NCBI RefSeq assembly: GCF_000717645.1
Contig: NZ_JNZZ01000004.1
Span: forward strand, 186,001-250,000
Source: Streptomyces californicus
GTDB taxonomy: Bacteria; Actinomycetota; Actinomycetes; Streptomycetales; Streptomycetaceae
Direction of reading: 5' to 3'
Length of the DNA stretch: 64,000 bases
In this document: piece after piece, positions 50,485 to 58,265 of the stretch
Layout of the letters: each line of letters opens with the position of its first letter
Position numbering within the stretch: the stretch's first letter is position 1
Translations under genes and position numbers: made by a program
Notes under the pieces: generated by a model
The model's database searches: none
Seen by the model: only the letters and a program-made list of their open reading frames with translations
What the model was told of the DNA's origin: nothing

Positions 50485-51648
50485 TCAGACGCGCATCGGC
50501 TGCGGCGACTCGCGCCGGTCCGGGTCGGGGCCCGGGTACTCGCGCAGGATCTCGTAGCGGGTGTTCCGCTCGACCGGCCGGAAACCGGCGTCGCGGATCA
50601 GGTCCAGCAGATCGTCGCGGCCGAGCTTGTTCGGCGTCCCGAAGTCGTCGGCGTCATGCGTGATCTTGTACTCGACGACCGAGCCGTCCATGTCGTCCGC
50701 GCCGTGCTGGAGCGCGAGCTGGGCGGTCTGCACACCGTGCATCACCCAGAACACCTTGACGTGCGGGACGTTGTCGAAGAGCAGCCGGGAAACCGCGAAG
50801 GTCTTGAGCGCCTCGGCGCCGGTCGCCATCGTCGTGCGCGCCTGGAGCTTGTTGCGGACCTTGCCGTCCTTCATGTCCACGAAGTCGTGCTGGTAGCGCA
50901 GCGGGATGAAGACCTGGAAGCCGCCGGTCTCGTCCTGCATCTCCCGCAGCCGCAGCACGTGGTCGACGCGGTGGCGGTGCTCCTCGATGTGCCCGTACAG
51001 CATCGTCGCGGGGGTCTTGAGCCCCTTCTCGTGCGCCAGGCGGTGGATGCGCGACCAGTCCTCCCAGTGGGTGCGGTGGTCGACGATGTGCTGGCGGACC
51101 TCCCAGTCGAAGATCTCCGCCCCGCCGCCGGTCAGCGATTCGAGCCCGGCCTCGATCAGCTCGTCGAGGATCTCGGAGGCGGAGAGCCCGGAGATCGTCT
51201 CGAAGTGGTGGATCTCCGTCGCCGTGAACGCCTTGAGCGCCACGTCCGGCAGGGCTTCCTTGAGGGCGCTGAGCGAGCGCGGGTAGTAGCGCCACGGGAG
51301 GGTCGGGTGGAGCCCGTTGACGATGTGCAGCTCGGTGAGGTTCTCGCCCTCCATCGCCTTGGCGAGGCGGACGGCCTCCTCGATGCGCATGGTGTACGCG
51401 TCCTTCTCGCCCGGCTTGCGCTGGAAGGAGCAGTACGCGCACGAGGCGGTGCACACGTTGGTCATGTTGAGGTGGCGGTTGACGTTGAAGTGCACGACGT
51501 CGCCGTTCTTGCGCGTCCGCACCTCGTGCGCCAGGCCGCCCAGCCACGCCAGGTCGTCGGACGCGTAGAGGGCGATCCCGTCCTCGCGGGTCAGCCGCTC
51601 GCCGGCCCGGACCTTCTCCTCCAGCTCGCGCTTGAGTCCCGCGTCCAC
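50485..51648 (-). CDS. mqnE: Aminodeoxyfutalosine synthase
   Basis: The 387-residue radical SAM enzyme of the futalosine menaquinone pathway joins chorismate-derived 3-enolpyruvyl-benzoate to S-adenosylmethionine, giving 6-amino-6-deoxyfutalosine. The 4Fe-4S cluster motif is Cys66-x3-Cys70-x2-Cys73 (NVCTASCAYC). Other family parts are TGGGAEIFDWEVRQ, ATMLYGHIEEHRHRVDH and FWVMHGVQTAQLALQHGADD. I chose the GTG at 51648, 7 bases after GGGAGG, which gives the typical length; an ATG at 51663 is upstream. It shares the neighbourhood with ubiX-, ubiA- and ubiD-type genes of the same pathway. Confidence 0.96.
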   Translation of the reverse strand: MDAGLKRELEEKVRAGERLTREDGIALYASDDLAWLGGLAHEVRTRKNGDVVHFNVNRHLNMTNVCTASCAYCSFQRKPGEKDAYTMRIEEAVRLAKAMEGENLTELHIVNGLHPTLPWRYYPRSLSALKEALPDVALKAFTATEIHHFETISGLSASEILDELIEAGLESLTGGGAEIFDWEVRQHIVDHRTHWEDWSRIHRLAHEKGLKTPATMLYGHIEEHRHRVDHVLRLREMQDETGGFQVFIPLRYQHDFVDMKDGKVRNKLQARTTMATGAEALKTFAVSRLLFDNVPHVKVFWVMHGVQTAQLALQHGADDMDGSVVEYKITHDADDFGTPNKLGRDDLLDLIRDAGFRPVERNTRYEILREYPGPDPDRRESPQPMRV

Positions 51649-51762
51649 TAGGGCGCCTCCCATTTCTCCGTGTTCAGACTCCGCCCCACGGTACTCCCCC
51701 GGCCTCCGGCGGGGAGCGGCCCCCTGCCGGGCCGCGCGGGCCGGTCCGGGGCCGCCGGGCCC

Positions 51763-52218
51763 CTACGACTCCTCGGGAAGCTCCCCGACCCGGTTCTCCC
51801 ACTTGGTGGAGAGAACGATCGTGGTCCGGGTCCGCGAGACGCCCTTCGTGCCGCTCAGCCGGCGGATCGTCCGCTCCAGCCCGTCCACGTCCCCGACGCG
51901 GACCTTGAGCATGTACGAGTCGTCGCCCGCGATGAACCAGCAGTCCTCGATCTCCGCGAGGTCCTTGAGGCGGTGGGCCACGTCCTCGTGGTCGGCCGCG
52001 TCGGAGAGGGAGATCCCGATCAGCGCGGTCACCCCCAGCCCGAGCGAGGCGGAGTCGACGGTGGCGCGGTAGCCGGTGATGACACCGGCAGATTCCAGCC
52101 GGTTGATGCGGTCGGTGACGCTGGGCCCGGAGAGCCCCACCAGCCGTCCCAGCTCGGCGTACGAGGCCCTGCCGTTCTCCCTGAGGGCCTGGATGAGCTG
52201 CCTGTCCACCGCGTCCAT
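51763..52218 (-). CDS. Lrp/AsnC-family transcriptional regulator
   Basis: The 151-residue protein has an N-terminal helix-turn-helix (MDAVDRQLIQALRENGRASY, LGRLVGLSGPSVTDRINRLE) and a RAM domain (GISLSDAADHEDVAHRLKDL, GDDSYMLKVRVGDVDGLER, TRTTIVLSTKWE). ATG at 52218 is preceded by GGAAGG; ATG at 52236 lacks a site. It lies in the menaquinone block, convergent to nothing and divergent from a 44-residue protein gene, with an inverted repeat between. It may control either. Confidence 0.92.
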   Translation of the reverse strand: MDAVDRQLIQALRENGRASYAELGRLVGLSGPSVTDRINRLESAGVITGYRATVDSASLGLGVTALIGISLSDAADHEDVAHRLKDLAEIEDCWFIAGDDSYMLKVRVGDVDGLERTIRRLSGTKGVSRTRTTIVLSTKWENRVGELPEES

Positions 52219-52277
52219 ATGACTGAAACCTTCCATTGTTCAGCAGTACCGCGAGTTTACGTGTAGAATCTAAGGCA

Positions 52278-52297
52278 TGTAGGGCCGACACCCTACA
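52278..52297. promoter_or_regulatory. Inverted repeat between the Lrp and 44-residue protein genes
   Basis: TGTAGGG-ccgaca-CCCTACA is a perfect 7+6+7 inverted repeat in a locally AT-rich spacer, 60 bases from the Lrp start and 54 bases before the GTG at 52351. It could be the Lrp operator. Confidence 0.65.
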
Positions 52298-52350
52298 AAT
52301 CTTTCAGAACATCCAAGAAACGCTTTCGAATCTTCAGGAGTGACGTCACC

Positions 52351-52485
52351 GTGTACACGATCGAGATGGCCTACGCCCGGATGCGCGAGCTGCAGGACCT
52401 GGCCAACCGCTCGCGTGCCCACCAGCCCGCCGCCGCCCACCGCGTCGACAAGACCCGCACCCCGCGCGCGCACAAGAAGCGCTGA
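52351..52485 (+). CDS. Conserved small basic protein, 44 residues
   Basis: A GTG start 10 bases after AGGAG opens a 44-codon frame: it begins VYTIEMAYARMRELQDLANR, continues with a His/Ala/Arg-rich stretch and ends RAHKKR. The codon usage is strongly Streptomyces-like and a well-placed ribosome-binding site supports translation. The first half should be an amphipathic helix. No function is known to me. It is divergent from the Lrp gene and convergent with the ubiX-type gene. Confidence 0.75.
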   Translation: MYTIEMAYARMRELQDLANRSRAHQPAAAHRVDKTRTPRAHKKR

Positions 52486-52527
52486 CGCCGGGACGGGCTC
52501 CGACGGCCCCTGACGGCCCCCCGGGAC

Positions 52528-53214
52528 CTAACGGCCCCCCGGGTCGCGGGAGCCGCCACCGAGCTCTCCTTCCCAGCGGCGGTACAGGCCGTGCGGCACA
52601 CCCGCCGCGTCCAGCACCCGCCCGGCGACGAAGTCCACCAGGTCCTGGATGTGCGTCGCCCCCGCGTAGAACGCCGGAGAGGCGGGCAGCACGATCGCGC
52701 CCGCCTCGTCCAGGGCCACCATCTGCTTCAGCGTCTGGCCGCTCAGCGGGGTCTCGCGCACCGCGACGACGAGCGGACGGCGCTCCTTGAGCGTCACGCT
52801 CGCGGCCCGCTGGAGCAGATCCTTCGACAGACCGAGCGCCACCCCGGCCACACAGGCCGTCGAGGCCGGCACGATGAGCATCCCCCGCGCCGGGTACGAC
52901 CCGGAGGACGGCCCGGCGGCCAGATCGCCGGCCGGCCAGTGGCGTACGCGCTCCAGCTCGGCCTCCCCCACCGCGAACGCGTCCGGCTTCCCGTCGGCGC
53001 CCCGTTCCAGCCAGACCCGCAGGTCGTCGCGCCAGTGCCCGTCCCGGAACGCGATGCCGGTCTCGTCCAGCAGCGTGAGGCGCGAGGCCCGGCTCACCAC
53101 CAGATCGACGCTCTCGCCGGCCGCCAGGAGCCCCCGCAGGACGGCGGCCGCGAACGGGGTACCCGAAGCACCGGACACCCCGACAATCCAAGGCCGCCGC
53201 TGCTGATGAGTCAC
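52528..53214 (-). CDS. mqnM: UbiX-family flavin prenyltransferase (menaquinone pathway)
   Basis: The 228-residue protein has the UbiX fold: VGVSGASGTPFAAAVLRGLL at the start (FMN-binding GASG), VVSRASRLTLLDETG, the VPASTACVAGVALGLSKDLLQRAASVTLKERRPLVVAVRETPLS region and VLPASPAFYAGATHIQDLVDF with the catalytic Ser and Glu environment. It makes prenylated FMN, the cofactor required by the UbiD-type decarboxylase encoded at 54921-56378. An insertion of about 25 residues (LERGADGKPDAFAVGEAELE) is present. GTG at 53214 follows AGGA. The symbol follows the Streptomyces naming for this locus; ubiX would serve too. Confidence 0.9.
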   Translation of the reverse strand: MTHQQRRPWIVGVSGASGTPFAAAVLRGLLAAGESVDLVVSRASRLTLLDETGIAFRDGHWRDDLRVWLERGADGKPDAFAVGEAELERVRHWPAGDLAAGPSSGSYPARGMLIVPASTACVAGVALGLSKDLLQRAASVTLKERRPLVVAVRETPLSGQTLKQMVALDEAGAIVLPASPAFYAGATHIQDLVDFVAGRVLDAAGVPHGLYRRWEGELGGGSRDPGGR

Positions 53215-53336
53215 TGAAGTCCTGGATTCCACACCCGCGAGCCTATCCGGCGCCCCTTCGCACCCGGCACCCGGAACCGGGCGGCCGCCGCAGACGTTCA
53301 ACCGGGTGACGGGCAACCCGGGGGCAGGGGTACACC

Positions 53337-53969
53337 ATGGGCGACTACTGGACGACCGACCGCACCGCGCGCCGCGGCACCACCGGCGGCGGGCGGGCCC
53401 TGACCGCGGGGCTCCTGATGGCCGGCTGGGTGGCCCTGCTCTGGGTCCTCGAAGGCATCGACCAGGTCACGGGCAACGCCCTGGACACCTACGGCATCAG
53501 CCCGCGCGAGGTGGCGGAGCTGCGGGACGTGGTGCCCGCCGCGTTCCTGCACAGCGGCTGGGAGCACGTGGCCTCCAACAGCGTGCCGCTGCTGGTCCTC
53601 GGCTTCATCACCGCCCTCGCGGGGCTCCGCCGGTTCGCCGCCGTCGTCCTCACGATCATCGTGGCCAGCGGCCTCGGCGTCTGGCTCACCGCCCCGGCGA
53701 ACACGGTGACGCTCGGCGCGTCCGGCGTGGTCTTCGGGCTGCTGGGCTATCTCCTGGTGCGCGGCTTCGTGGACCGCCGCCCCTGGGACGTCCTCATAGG
53801 CATCGGCGTCGCCGTGGTCTACGGCTCGCTGCTGTGGGGCGTCCTGCCGACCGACTCCGGGATCAGTTGGCAGGGCCATCTCTTCGGGCTGATCGGCGGG
53901 GTGGCGGCGGCGTTCCTCTTCCGCCGTCCGCCCGCACGCCGAGGACCGGACAACCTGGTCACGGTCTGA
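53337..53969 (+). CDS. Rhomboid-family intramembrane serine protease
   Basis: The 210-residue protein has six membrane helices. The catalytic dyad is the Ser of TLGASGVVFGLLGYL (GxSG, about residue 126) and the His of SWQGHLFGLIGG (about residue 182); HSGWEHVASNSVPLLVLG carries the conserved HxxxN hairpin. It should cleave membrane-protein substrates. ATG at 53337. It lies alone on the plus strand between ubiX- and ubiA-type genes, with no visible link to menaquinone. Confidence 0.92.
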   Translation: MGDYWTTDRTARRGTTGGGRALTAGLLMAGWVALLWVLEGIDQVTGNALDTYGISPREVAELRDVVPAAFLHSGWEHVASNSVPLLVLGFITALAGLRRFAAVVLTIIVASGLGVWLTAPANTVTLGASGVVFGLLGYLLVRGFVDRRPWDVLIGIGVAVVYGSLLWGVLPTDSGISWQGHLFGLIGGVAAAFLFRRPPARRGPDNLVTV

Positions 53970-54003
53970 GGCACGCCCTCAGCGACCGAGGCGCGTCACC
54001 GCG

Positions 54004-54924
54004 TCACGGGGTCAGGCCCCGCACCAGCAGGTCCAGCAGCGCGCAGGCGAACAGCGCGATGCCGATGAAACCGTTCACCGAGAAGAACGCCCGGTTCAGC
54101 CGGGACAGGTCGTGCGGCCGCACCACCCGGTGCTCGTACACGAACGCCGCCGCGACGATCACCATGCCGATCCAGTAGAAGACCTCGGCGTCCGTGGCCA
54201 GGCCGAACCACACCAGCAGCCCGGTCGTGATCACGTGGCATACCCGCGCGCCCCACAGCGCCGCCGGAATCCCGAACCGCGCCGGGAACGAGAGCACCCC
54301 GTGCGCCCGGTCGGCCTGGACGTCCTGGCAGGCGAAGATCAGGTCGAACCCGCCGATCCAGATCCCCACCGCGAGCCCGAGGATCACCGCGTCCCACGAC
54401 CAGCTTCCGGTCACCGCCAGCCAGGCGCCGACCGGCCCGATGGCCTGGGCGAGCCCCAGGATGGCGTGCGGGAAGTTCGTGAACCGCTTGCCGTACGGGT
54501 AGACCACCATCGGCACCACCGCGACCGGCGCGAGGGCCAGGCACAGCGGGTTCAGCAGGGCCGCCGCCCCCAGGAACACCACCAGCGCGACGAGCGCCCC
54601 GGTCCACGCCGACTTCACCGACACCGCGCCGGTCACCAGCTCCCGGCCCGCGGTGCGCGGGTTGCGGGCGTCGATCTCCCGGTCGATGATCCGGTTGGCC
54701 GCCATCGCGAAGGTCCGCAGCCCCACCATCGCCAGCGTGACGAGCAGCAGGACGCCCCAGTGGATCGTCCCGTCCTTCAGGAACATCGCGGTCAGCGCGG
54801 CGATGTACGCGAAGGGCAGCGCGAAGACCGAGTGCTCGATCATCACCAGCCGCAGGAACGCCTTCACCTTGCTGTCCGACGGCGCGGGCCCGGGGACCGA
54901 CGCCGCCTCTGCCGTACTGCTCAC
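54004..54924 (-). CDS. mqnP: UbiA-family prenyltransferase (menaquinone pathway)
   Basis: The 306-residue protein has about eight membrane helices and two Asp-rich prenyl-diphosphate motifs: ANRIIDREIDARNPRT (N-x3-D-x3-D) and FACQDVQADRAHG (D-x3-D). It transfers the polyprenyl chain to the aromatic futalosine-pathway acid. GTG at 54924 overlaps the UbiD-type stop (GTGA at 54921-54924), so the two are translationally coupled. It corresponds to MqnP of the Streptomyces pathway, next to the UbiD- and UbiX-type proteins. Confidence 0.92.
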   Translation of the reverse strand: MSSTAEAASVPGPAPSDSKVKAFLRLVMIEHSVFALPFAYIAALTAMFLKDGTIHWGVLLLVTLAMVGLRTFAMAANRIIDREIDARNPRTAGRELVTGAVSVKSAWTGALVALVVFLGAAALLNPLCLALAPVAVVPMVVYPYGKRFTNFPHAILGLAQAIGPVGAWLAVTGSWSWDAVILGLAVGIWIGGFDLIFACQDVQADRAHGVLSFPARFGIPAALWGARVCHVITTGLLVWFGLATDAEVFYWIGMVIVAAAFVYEHRVVRPHDLSRLNRAFFSVNGFIGIALFACALLDLLVRGLTP

Positions 54925-56378
54925 AGCCCGTATTCCTTCCAGCGGCGGTCGACCTTCGCCGCCGTCTCCGGGTCGGAGACGACCATCTCCGGCCAGCCGC
55001 CGTCCCGGGTGTACCCCTCGGTCGGCAGCTTCTTCGTGGCGTCGATGCCCGCCTTGCCGCCCCAGAACTGCTGGTACGAGGCGTGGTCCAGGTGGTCGAC
55101 CGGACCCTCGGTGACGGTGAGGTCCCGGGCGTAGTCGGTGTTGCCGAGCGCCCGCCAGGCCACCTCGTGCAGATCGTGGACGTCGCAGTCGGAGTCGACC
55201 ACCACGATCAGCTTGGTCAGCGACATCATGTGCGCGCCCCAGATGGCGCTCATCACCTTCTGCGCGTGCTTCGGGTACTTCTTGTCGATCGAGACGATCG
55301 CGCAGTTGTGGAAGCCGCCCGCCTCGGGCAGGTGGTAGTCCACGATGTCCGGCACGATGATCTTCAGCAGCGGCAGGAAGAAGCGCTCCGTGGCCCGGCC
55401 CAGCGGCCCGTCCTCGGTCGGCGGCCGGCCCACCACGATGGACTGGAGCAGCGGCCGCTTGCGCATGGTCACGCAGTCGATGGTCAGTGCGGGGAACGGT
55501 TCCTGCGGGGTGTAGAAGCCGGTGTGGTCCCCGAACGGGCCCTCCGGCAGCATCTCGCCCGGCTCCAGCCAGCCCTCGATGACGACCTCGGCCTGCGCGG
55601 GGACCTGGAGCGGCACGGTCTTGCAGTCGACCATCTCGATCCGCTTGCCCTGGACGAACCCGGCGAACAGGTACTCGTCGATGTCGCCGGGCAGCGGCGC
55701 GGTGGAGGAGTACGTCACAGCGGGCGGACAGCCGAAGGCGATGGCGACGGGCAGCCGCTCCCCGCGCCTCGCCGCGACCTGGTAGTGGTTGGCGGAGTCC
55801 TTGTGGATCTGCCAGTGCATCCCGATGGTGCGCTTGTCGTGGCGCTGGAGCCGGTAGAGGCCCAGGTTCCGGATGCCGGTCTCGGGGTGCTTGGTGTGGG
55901 TGAGGCCGAGGTTGAAGAACGAGCCGCCGTCCTCGGGCCAGGTGAACAGCGCGGGCAGCCGGTCCAGGTCGACGTCGTCGCCGGTCAGCACCACTTCCTG
56001 GACGGGCGCGTCGCCGGACTTCACCTTCTTCGGCGGCACGTGCACCATCGAGCCGAGCTTCCCGAACGCCTCCCGCACGCCGACGAAGCCCTGCGGCAGC
56101 TCCGGCTTGAGGAGCCCGCCGATCTTGTCGCTGATGTCGCTGTACGACTTCAGCCCGAGGGCCTTGAGCAGGCGACGGTCGGTGCCGAAGACGTTCATCG
56201 CCAGGGGCATCGAGGACCCCTTGACGTTCTCGAACAGCAGGGCCGGGCCGCCCGCCTTGTTGACCCGGTCGACGATCTCACCGACCTCCAGGTGGGGGTC
56301 GACCTCGACCTTGACGCGCTTGAGATCACCATCGCGCTCGAGAGCCCGGAGCAGGGAGCGAAGATCGTCGTAAGCCAT
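54921..56378 (-). CDS. mqnL: UbiD-family menaquinone-pathway decarboxylase
   Basis: The 485-residue UbiD-type decarboxylase carries the E-x-x-x-R-E style active-site environment in [20 protein letters not shown], the metal and prFMN contacts in [34 protein letters not shown] sequence (residues about 150-180) and [14 protein letters not shown]. It removes the carboxyl group of the prenylated aromatic acid, depending on prenylated FMN from the UbiX-type enzyme. ATG at 56378 excludes a Pro/Arg-rich extension. It heads the ubiD-ubiA unit. Confidence 0.93.
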   Translation of the reverse strand: MAYDDLRSLLRALERDGDLKRVKVEVDPHLEVGEIVDRVNKAGGPALLFENVKGSSMPLAMNVFGTDRRLLKALGLKSYSDISDKIGGLLKPELPQGFVGVREAFGKLGSMVHVPPKKVKSGDAPVQEVVLTGDDVDLDRLPALFTWPEDGGSFFNLGLTHTKHPETGIRNLGLYRLQRHDKRTIGMHWQIHKDSANHYQVAARRGERLPVAIAFGCPPAVTYSSTAPLPGDIDEYLFAGFVQGKRIEMVDCKTVPLQVPAQAEVVIEGWLEPGEMLPEGPFGDHTGFYTPQEPFPALTIDCVTMRKRPLLQSIVVGRPPTEDGPLGRATERFFLPLLKIIVPDIVDYHLPEAGGFHNCAIVSIDKKYPKHAQKVMSAIWGAHMMSLTKLIVVVDSDCDVHDLHEVAWRALGNTDYARDLTVTEGPVDHLDHASYQQFWGGKAGIDATKKLPTEGYTRDGGWPEMVVSDPETAAKVDRRWKEYGL

Positions 56379-56577
56379 GCGGTCCAGTTTGTCATCCCCG
56401 CCCCCGCGCCCGGGCCGGGGCTCCCCCCGGCGGGGCCGCGTCGCACGGCCCGGACGGGCCTTCGCCGGGACCCGCGCCGGACCCGGCCGGGGCCCGGGAT
56501 CCTTCATGTCGAGCCGGTACCCTGGCGGCGATACGGGGCAATCATCCCGCCCGCCGCCACCTCCTGGGGGACGCACC

Positions 56578-56943
56578 ATGAGAGCCCTGATGTTTCTCGT
56601 ACCGCTGGCTCTGACAATCTACGCGTTCATCGACTGCCTGAACACCTCCGAGGAGGAGACCAAGCATCTGCCGAAGATCGCCTGGGTCTTCATCATCCTG
56701 CTGTTCTGGATCGTCGGCCCGGTCGTCTGGCTGATCGCCGGCAAGACCCGCCGCTCCGCGGCCGGCGCGTCCGGACCCGGCTCCTGGCAGCGCAGCAGGC
56801 GGCAGCAGTGGGTGGCCCCGGACGACAACCCGGACTTCCTGAAGTCCCTCAAGGACGACCGGAAGCCGGATGCGGAGGCCGAGGAGGAGCGGGGCCGCCG
56901 CGACGGCACCAACCCCGACGACAAGGCCCCGCCCGCCTCCTGA
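56578..56943 (+). CDS. PLDc_N-domain small membrane protein
   Basis: The 121-residue protein has two membrane helices (residues 3-19, and about 36-55, [20 protein letters not shown]) forming the phospholipase-D N-terminal domain, with no phospholipase active site. A charged disordered tail follows ([20 protein letters not shown]). It is a conserved Streptomyces membrane protein of unknown role. The ATG at 56578 follows GGGGG. It is divergent from the UbiD-type gene. Confidence 0.88.
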   Translation: MRALMFLVPLALTIYAFIDCLNTSEEETKHLPKIAWVFIILLFWIVGPVVWLIAGKTRRSAAGASGPGSWQRSRRQQWVAPDDNPDFLKSLKDDRKPDAEAEEERGRRDGTNPDDKAPPAS

Positions 56944-56960
56944 CGGACGCCGCGCACACA

Positions 56961-56998
56961 CCTCGGCCCCCGGACGTTGTGCCGTCCGGGGGCCGAGG
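56961..56998 (+). terminator. Strong terminator after the PLDc_N gene
   Basis: CCTCGGCCCCCGGACG (56961-56976) pairs perfectly with CGTCCGGGGGCCGAGG (56983-56998), a 16-base stem with a 6-base loop, 18 bases after the stop. Confidence 0.93.
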
Positions 56999-57180
56999 GC
57001 GTGTCCGGCGGATCAGGATCGGATGGGCCGCGGCGTCTGGTGCGGTGCATCGCAAGGCGCTGGAACGCCTGCATCGCGGAGCGATTCGGGCGTTTCGGCA
57101 ACGCCGCGAGGTGCCGTTCCAGGCGTCGCGGCCCCGATCAAGATTCGTCGGACGCGCCCTGAGCGTGTCCGGCGGATCAG
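56997..57180. mobile_element. MITE-like element with long imperfect terminal inverted repeats
   Basis: The left end (GGGCGTGTCCGGCGGATCAG from 56997, continuing GATCGGATGGGCCGCGGCGTC) and the inverted right end (GGGCGCGTCCGACGAATCTT reading back from 57159) match at about 80 percent over roughly 40 bases. The total length is about 163 bases with no protein-coding frame I believe. An 18-base direct repeat, GCGTGTCCGGCGGATCAG, occurs at 56999-57016 and again at 57163-57180, the second copy covering the ccsB stop codon. It is inserted between the PLDc_N terminator and the ccsB end. Confidence 0.72.
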
Positions 57181-58265
57181 ACTCCGGCGTAGGAGTGCAG
57201 GCCGGAGACGAAGATGTTCACGCCGTAGTAGTTGAACAGCCAGCAGGCGAAGGCGATGAGGGCCAGGTAGGCGGCCTTGCGGCCCTTCCAGCCGGCGGTG
57301 GCGCGGGCGTGCAGGTAGGCGGCGTACGCGACCCACGTGATGAAGGACCAGACCTCCTTGGGGTCCCAGCCCCAGTAGCGGCCCCACGCGTCGCCCGCCC
57401 AGATCGCGCCCGCGATGATCGTGAACGTCCACAGCGGGAAGACCGCCGCGTTGATCCGGTACGAGAACTTGTCGAGCGAGGCGGCCGAGGGCAGCCGCTC
57501 CATCACCGAGGAGGCGAACTTCCCGGGCGTGCCGCCCGAGGCGAGCTTGTTCTCGTAGCTGTCGCGGAACAGGTAGAGGATCGTGCCGACCGCGCCGAGG
57601 TAGAAGACCGCGCCGCACAGGATCGCGGTGGAGACGTGGATCCACAGCCAGTACGAGTGCAGGGCCGGGACGAGCTGGTCGCTGTCGGTGTAGAGCGTGG
57701 TGACCGCGATGCCGAGGTCGAGCAGGACCGTGGTGACCAGCGGGAGGCCGATCCAGCGGACGTTCTTCTTGAACGCGAGCAGCACCAGGTAGGAGCCGAC
57801 CGCCACCGTGGAGAAGGTGATGGAGAACTCGTACATGTTGGCCCAGGGGGCCCGCTGCACGGACAGCGCGCGGGTGGCGACGCCGCCCGCCTCGACGAGG
57901 AAGGCGACCACGGTCAGCGAGACCGCGATACGGCCCCACAGGTCGCCCTTGAAGGTGCCGCCGGCCGCGCCCGGTCCGTCGGGCACGTCGCGGGTGCCAC
58001 TGGCCGAGCGGGTGACGACCTCGGGGCGCTCCAGCACGGCGGTGCCGCCGGCCTGCGTCTTCACGGCGGGGGCCGCCGTACCGGCTGCGGCCTTCGCCGC
58101 CGGGGCGGACAGCGCGGCGGCCGTGCGGCCGACCTTGCTGCGGCTGCCGAAGACCCACTCCGCGATGTGCGCGAAGAAGGCCAGGGTGTAGACGGCCATC
58201 GACGAATAGATCAGAACGTTGCTGGCGCTCGCCAGACTCTCGTTCGTTGCGGCGGCGAGATTCAC
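57177..58265 (-). CDS. ccsB: System II cytochrome c biogenesis protein CcsB (CcsA family)
   Basis: The 362-residue membrane protein has about eight helices. The heme-handling WWD segment is WGRYWGWDPKEVWSFITW (about residues 293-310), flanked by periplasmic His residues in APWANMYEF and HSYWLWIHVSTAILC regions. It exports heme and, with ResB, attaches it to CxxCH apocytochromes. An Ala/Pro-rich insert occupies residues 45-95. GTG at 58265 overlaps the resB stop by four bases. The stop codon falls inside a copy of the MITE-flanking direct repeat. Confidence 0.95.
   Translation of the reverse strand: MNLAAATNESLASASNVLIYSSMAVYTLAFFAHIAEWVFGSRSKVGRTAAALSAPAAKAAAGTAAPAVKTQAGGTAVLERPEVVTRSASGTRDVPDGPGAAGGTFKGDLWGRIAVSLTVVAFLVEAGGVATRALSVQRAPWANMYEFSITFSTVAVGSYLVLLAFKKNVRWIGLPLVTTVLLDLGIAVTTLYTDSDQLVPALHSYWLWIHVSTAILCGAVFYLGAVGTILYLFRDSYENKLASGGTPGKFASSVMERLPSAASLDKFSYRINAAVFPLWTFTIIAGAIWAGDAWGRYWGWDPKEVWSFITWVAYAAYLHARATAGWKGRKAAYLALIAFACWLFNYYGVNIFVSGLHSYAGV

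Noticed and set aside
57001..57160. Peptide-coding frames inside the inverted-repeat element
   Set aside because: No ribosome-binding site or start, and the symmetry of the DNA explains the pattern better.
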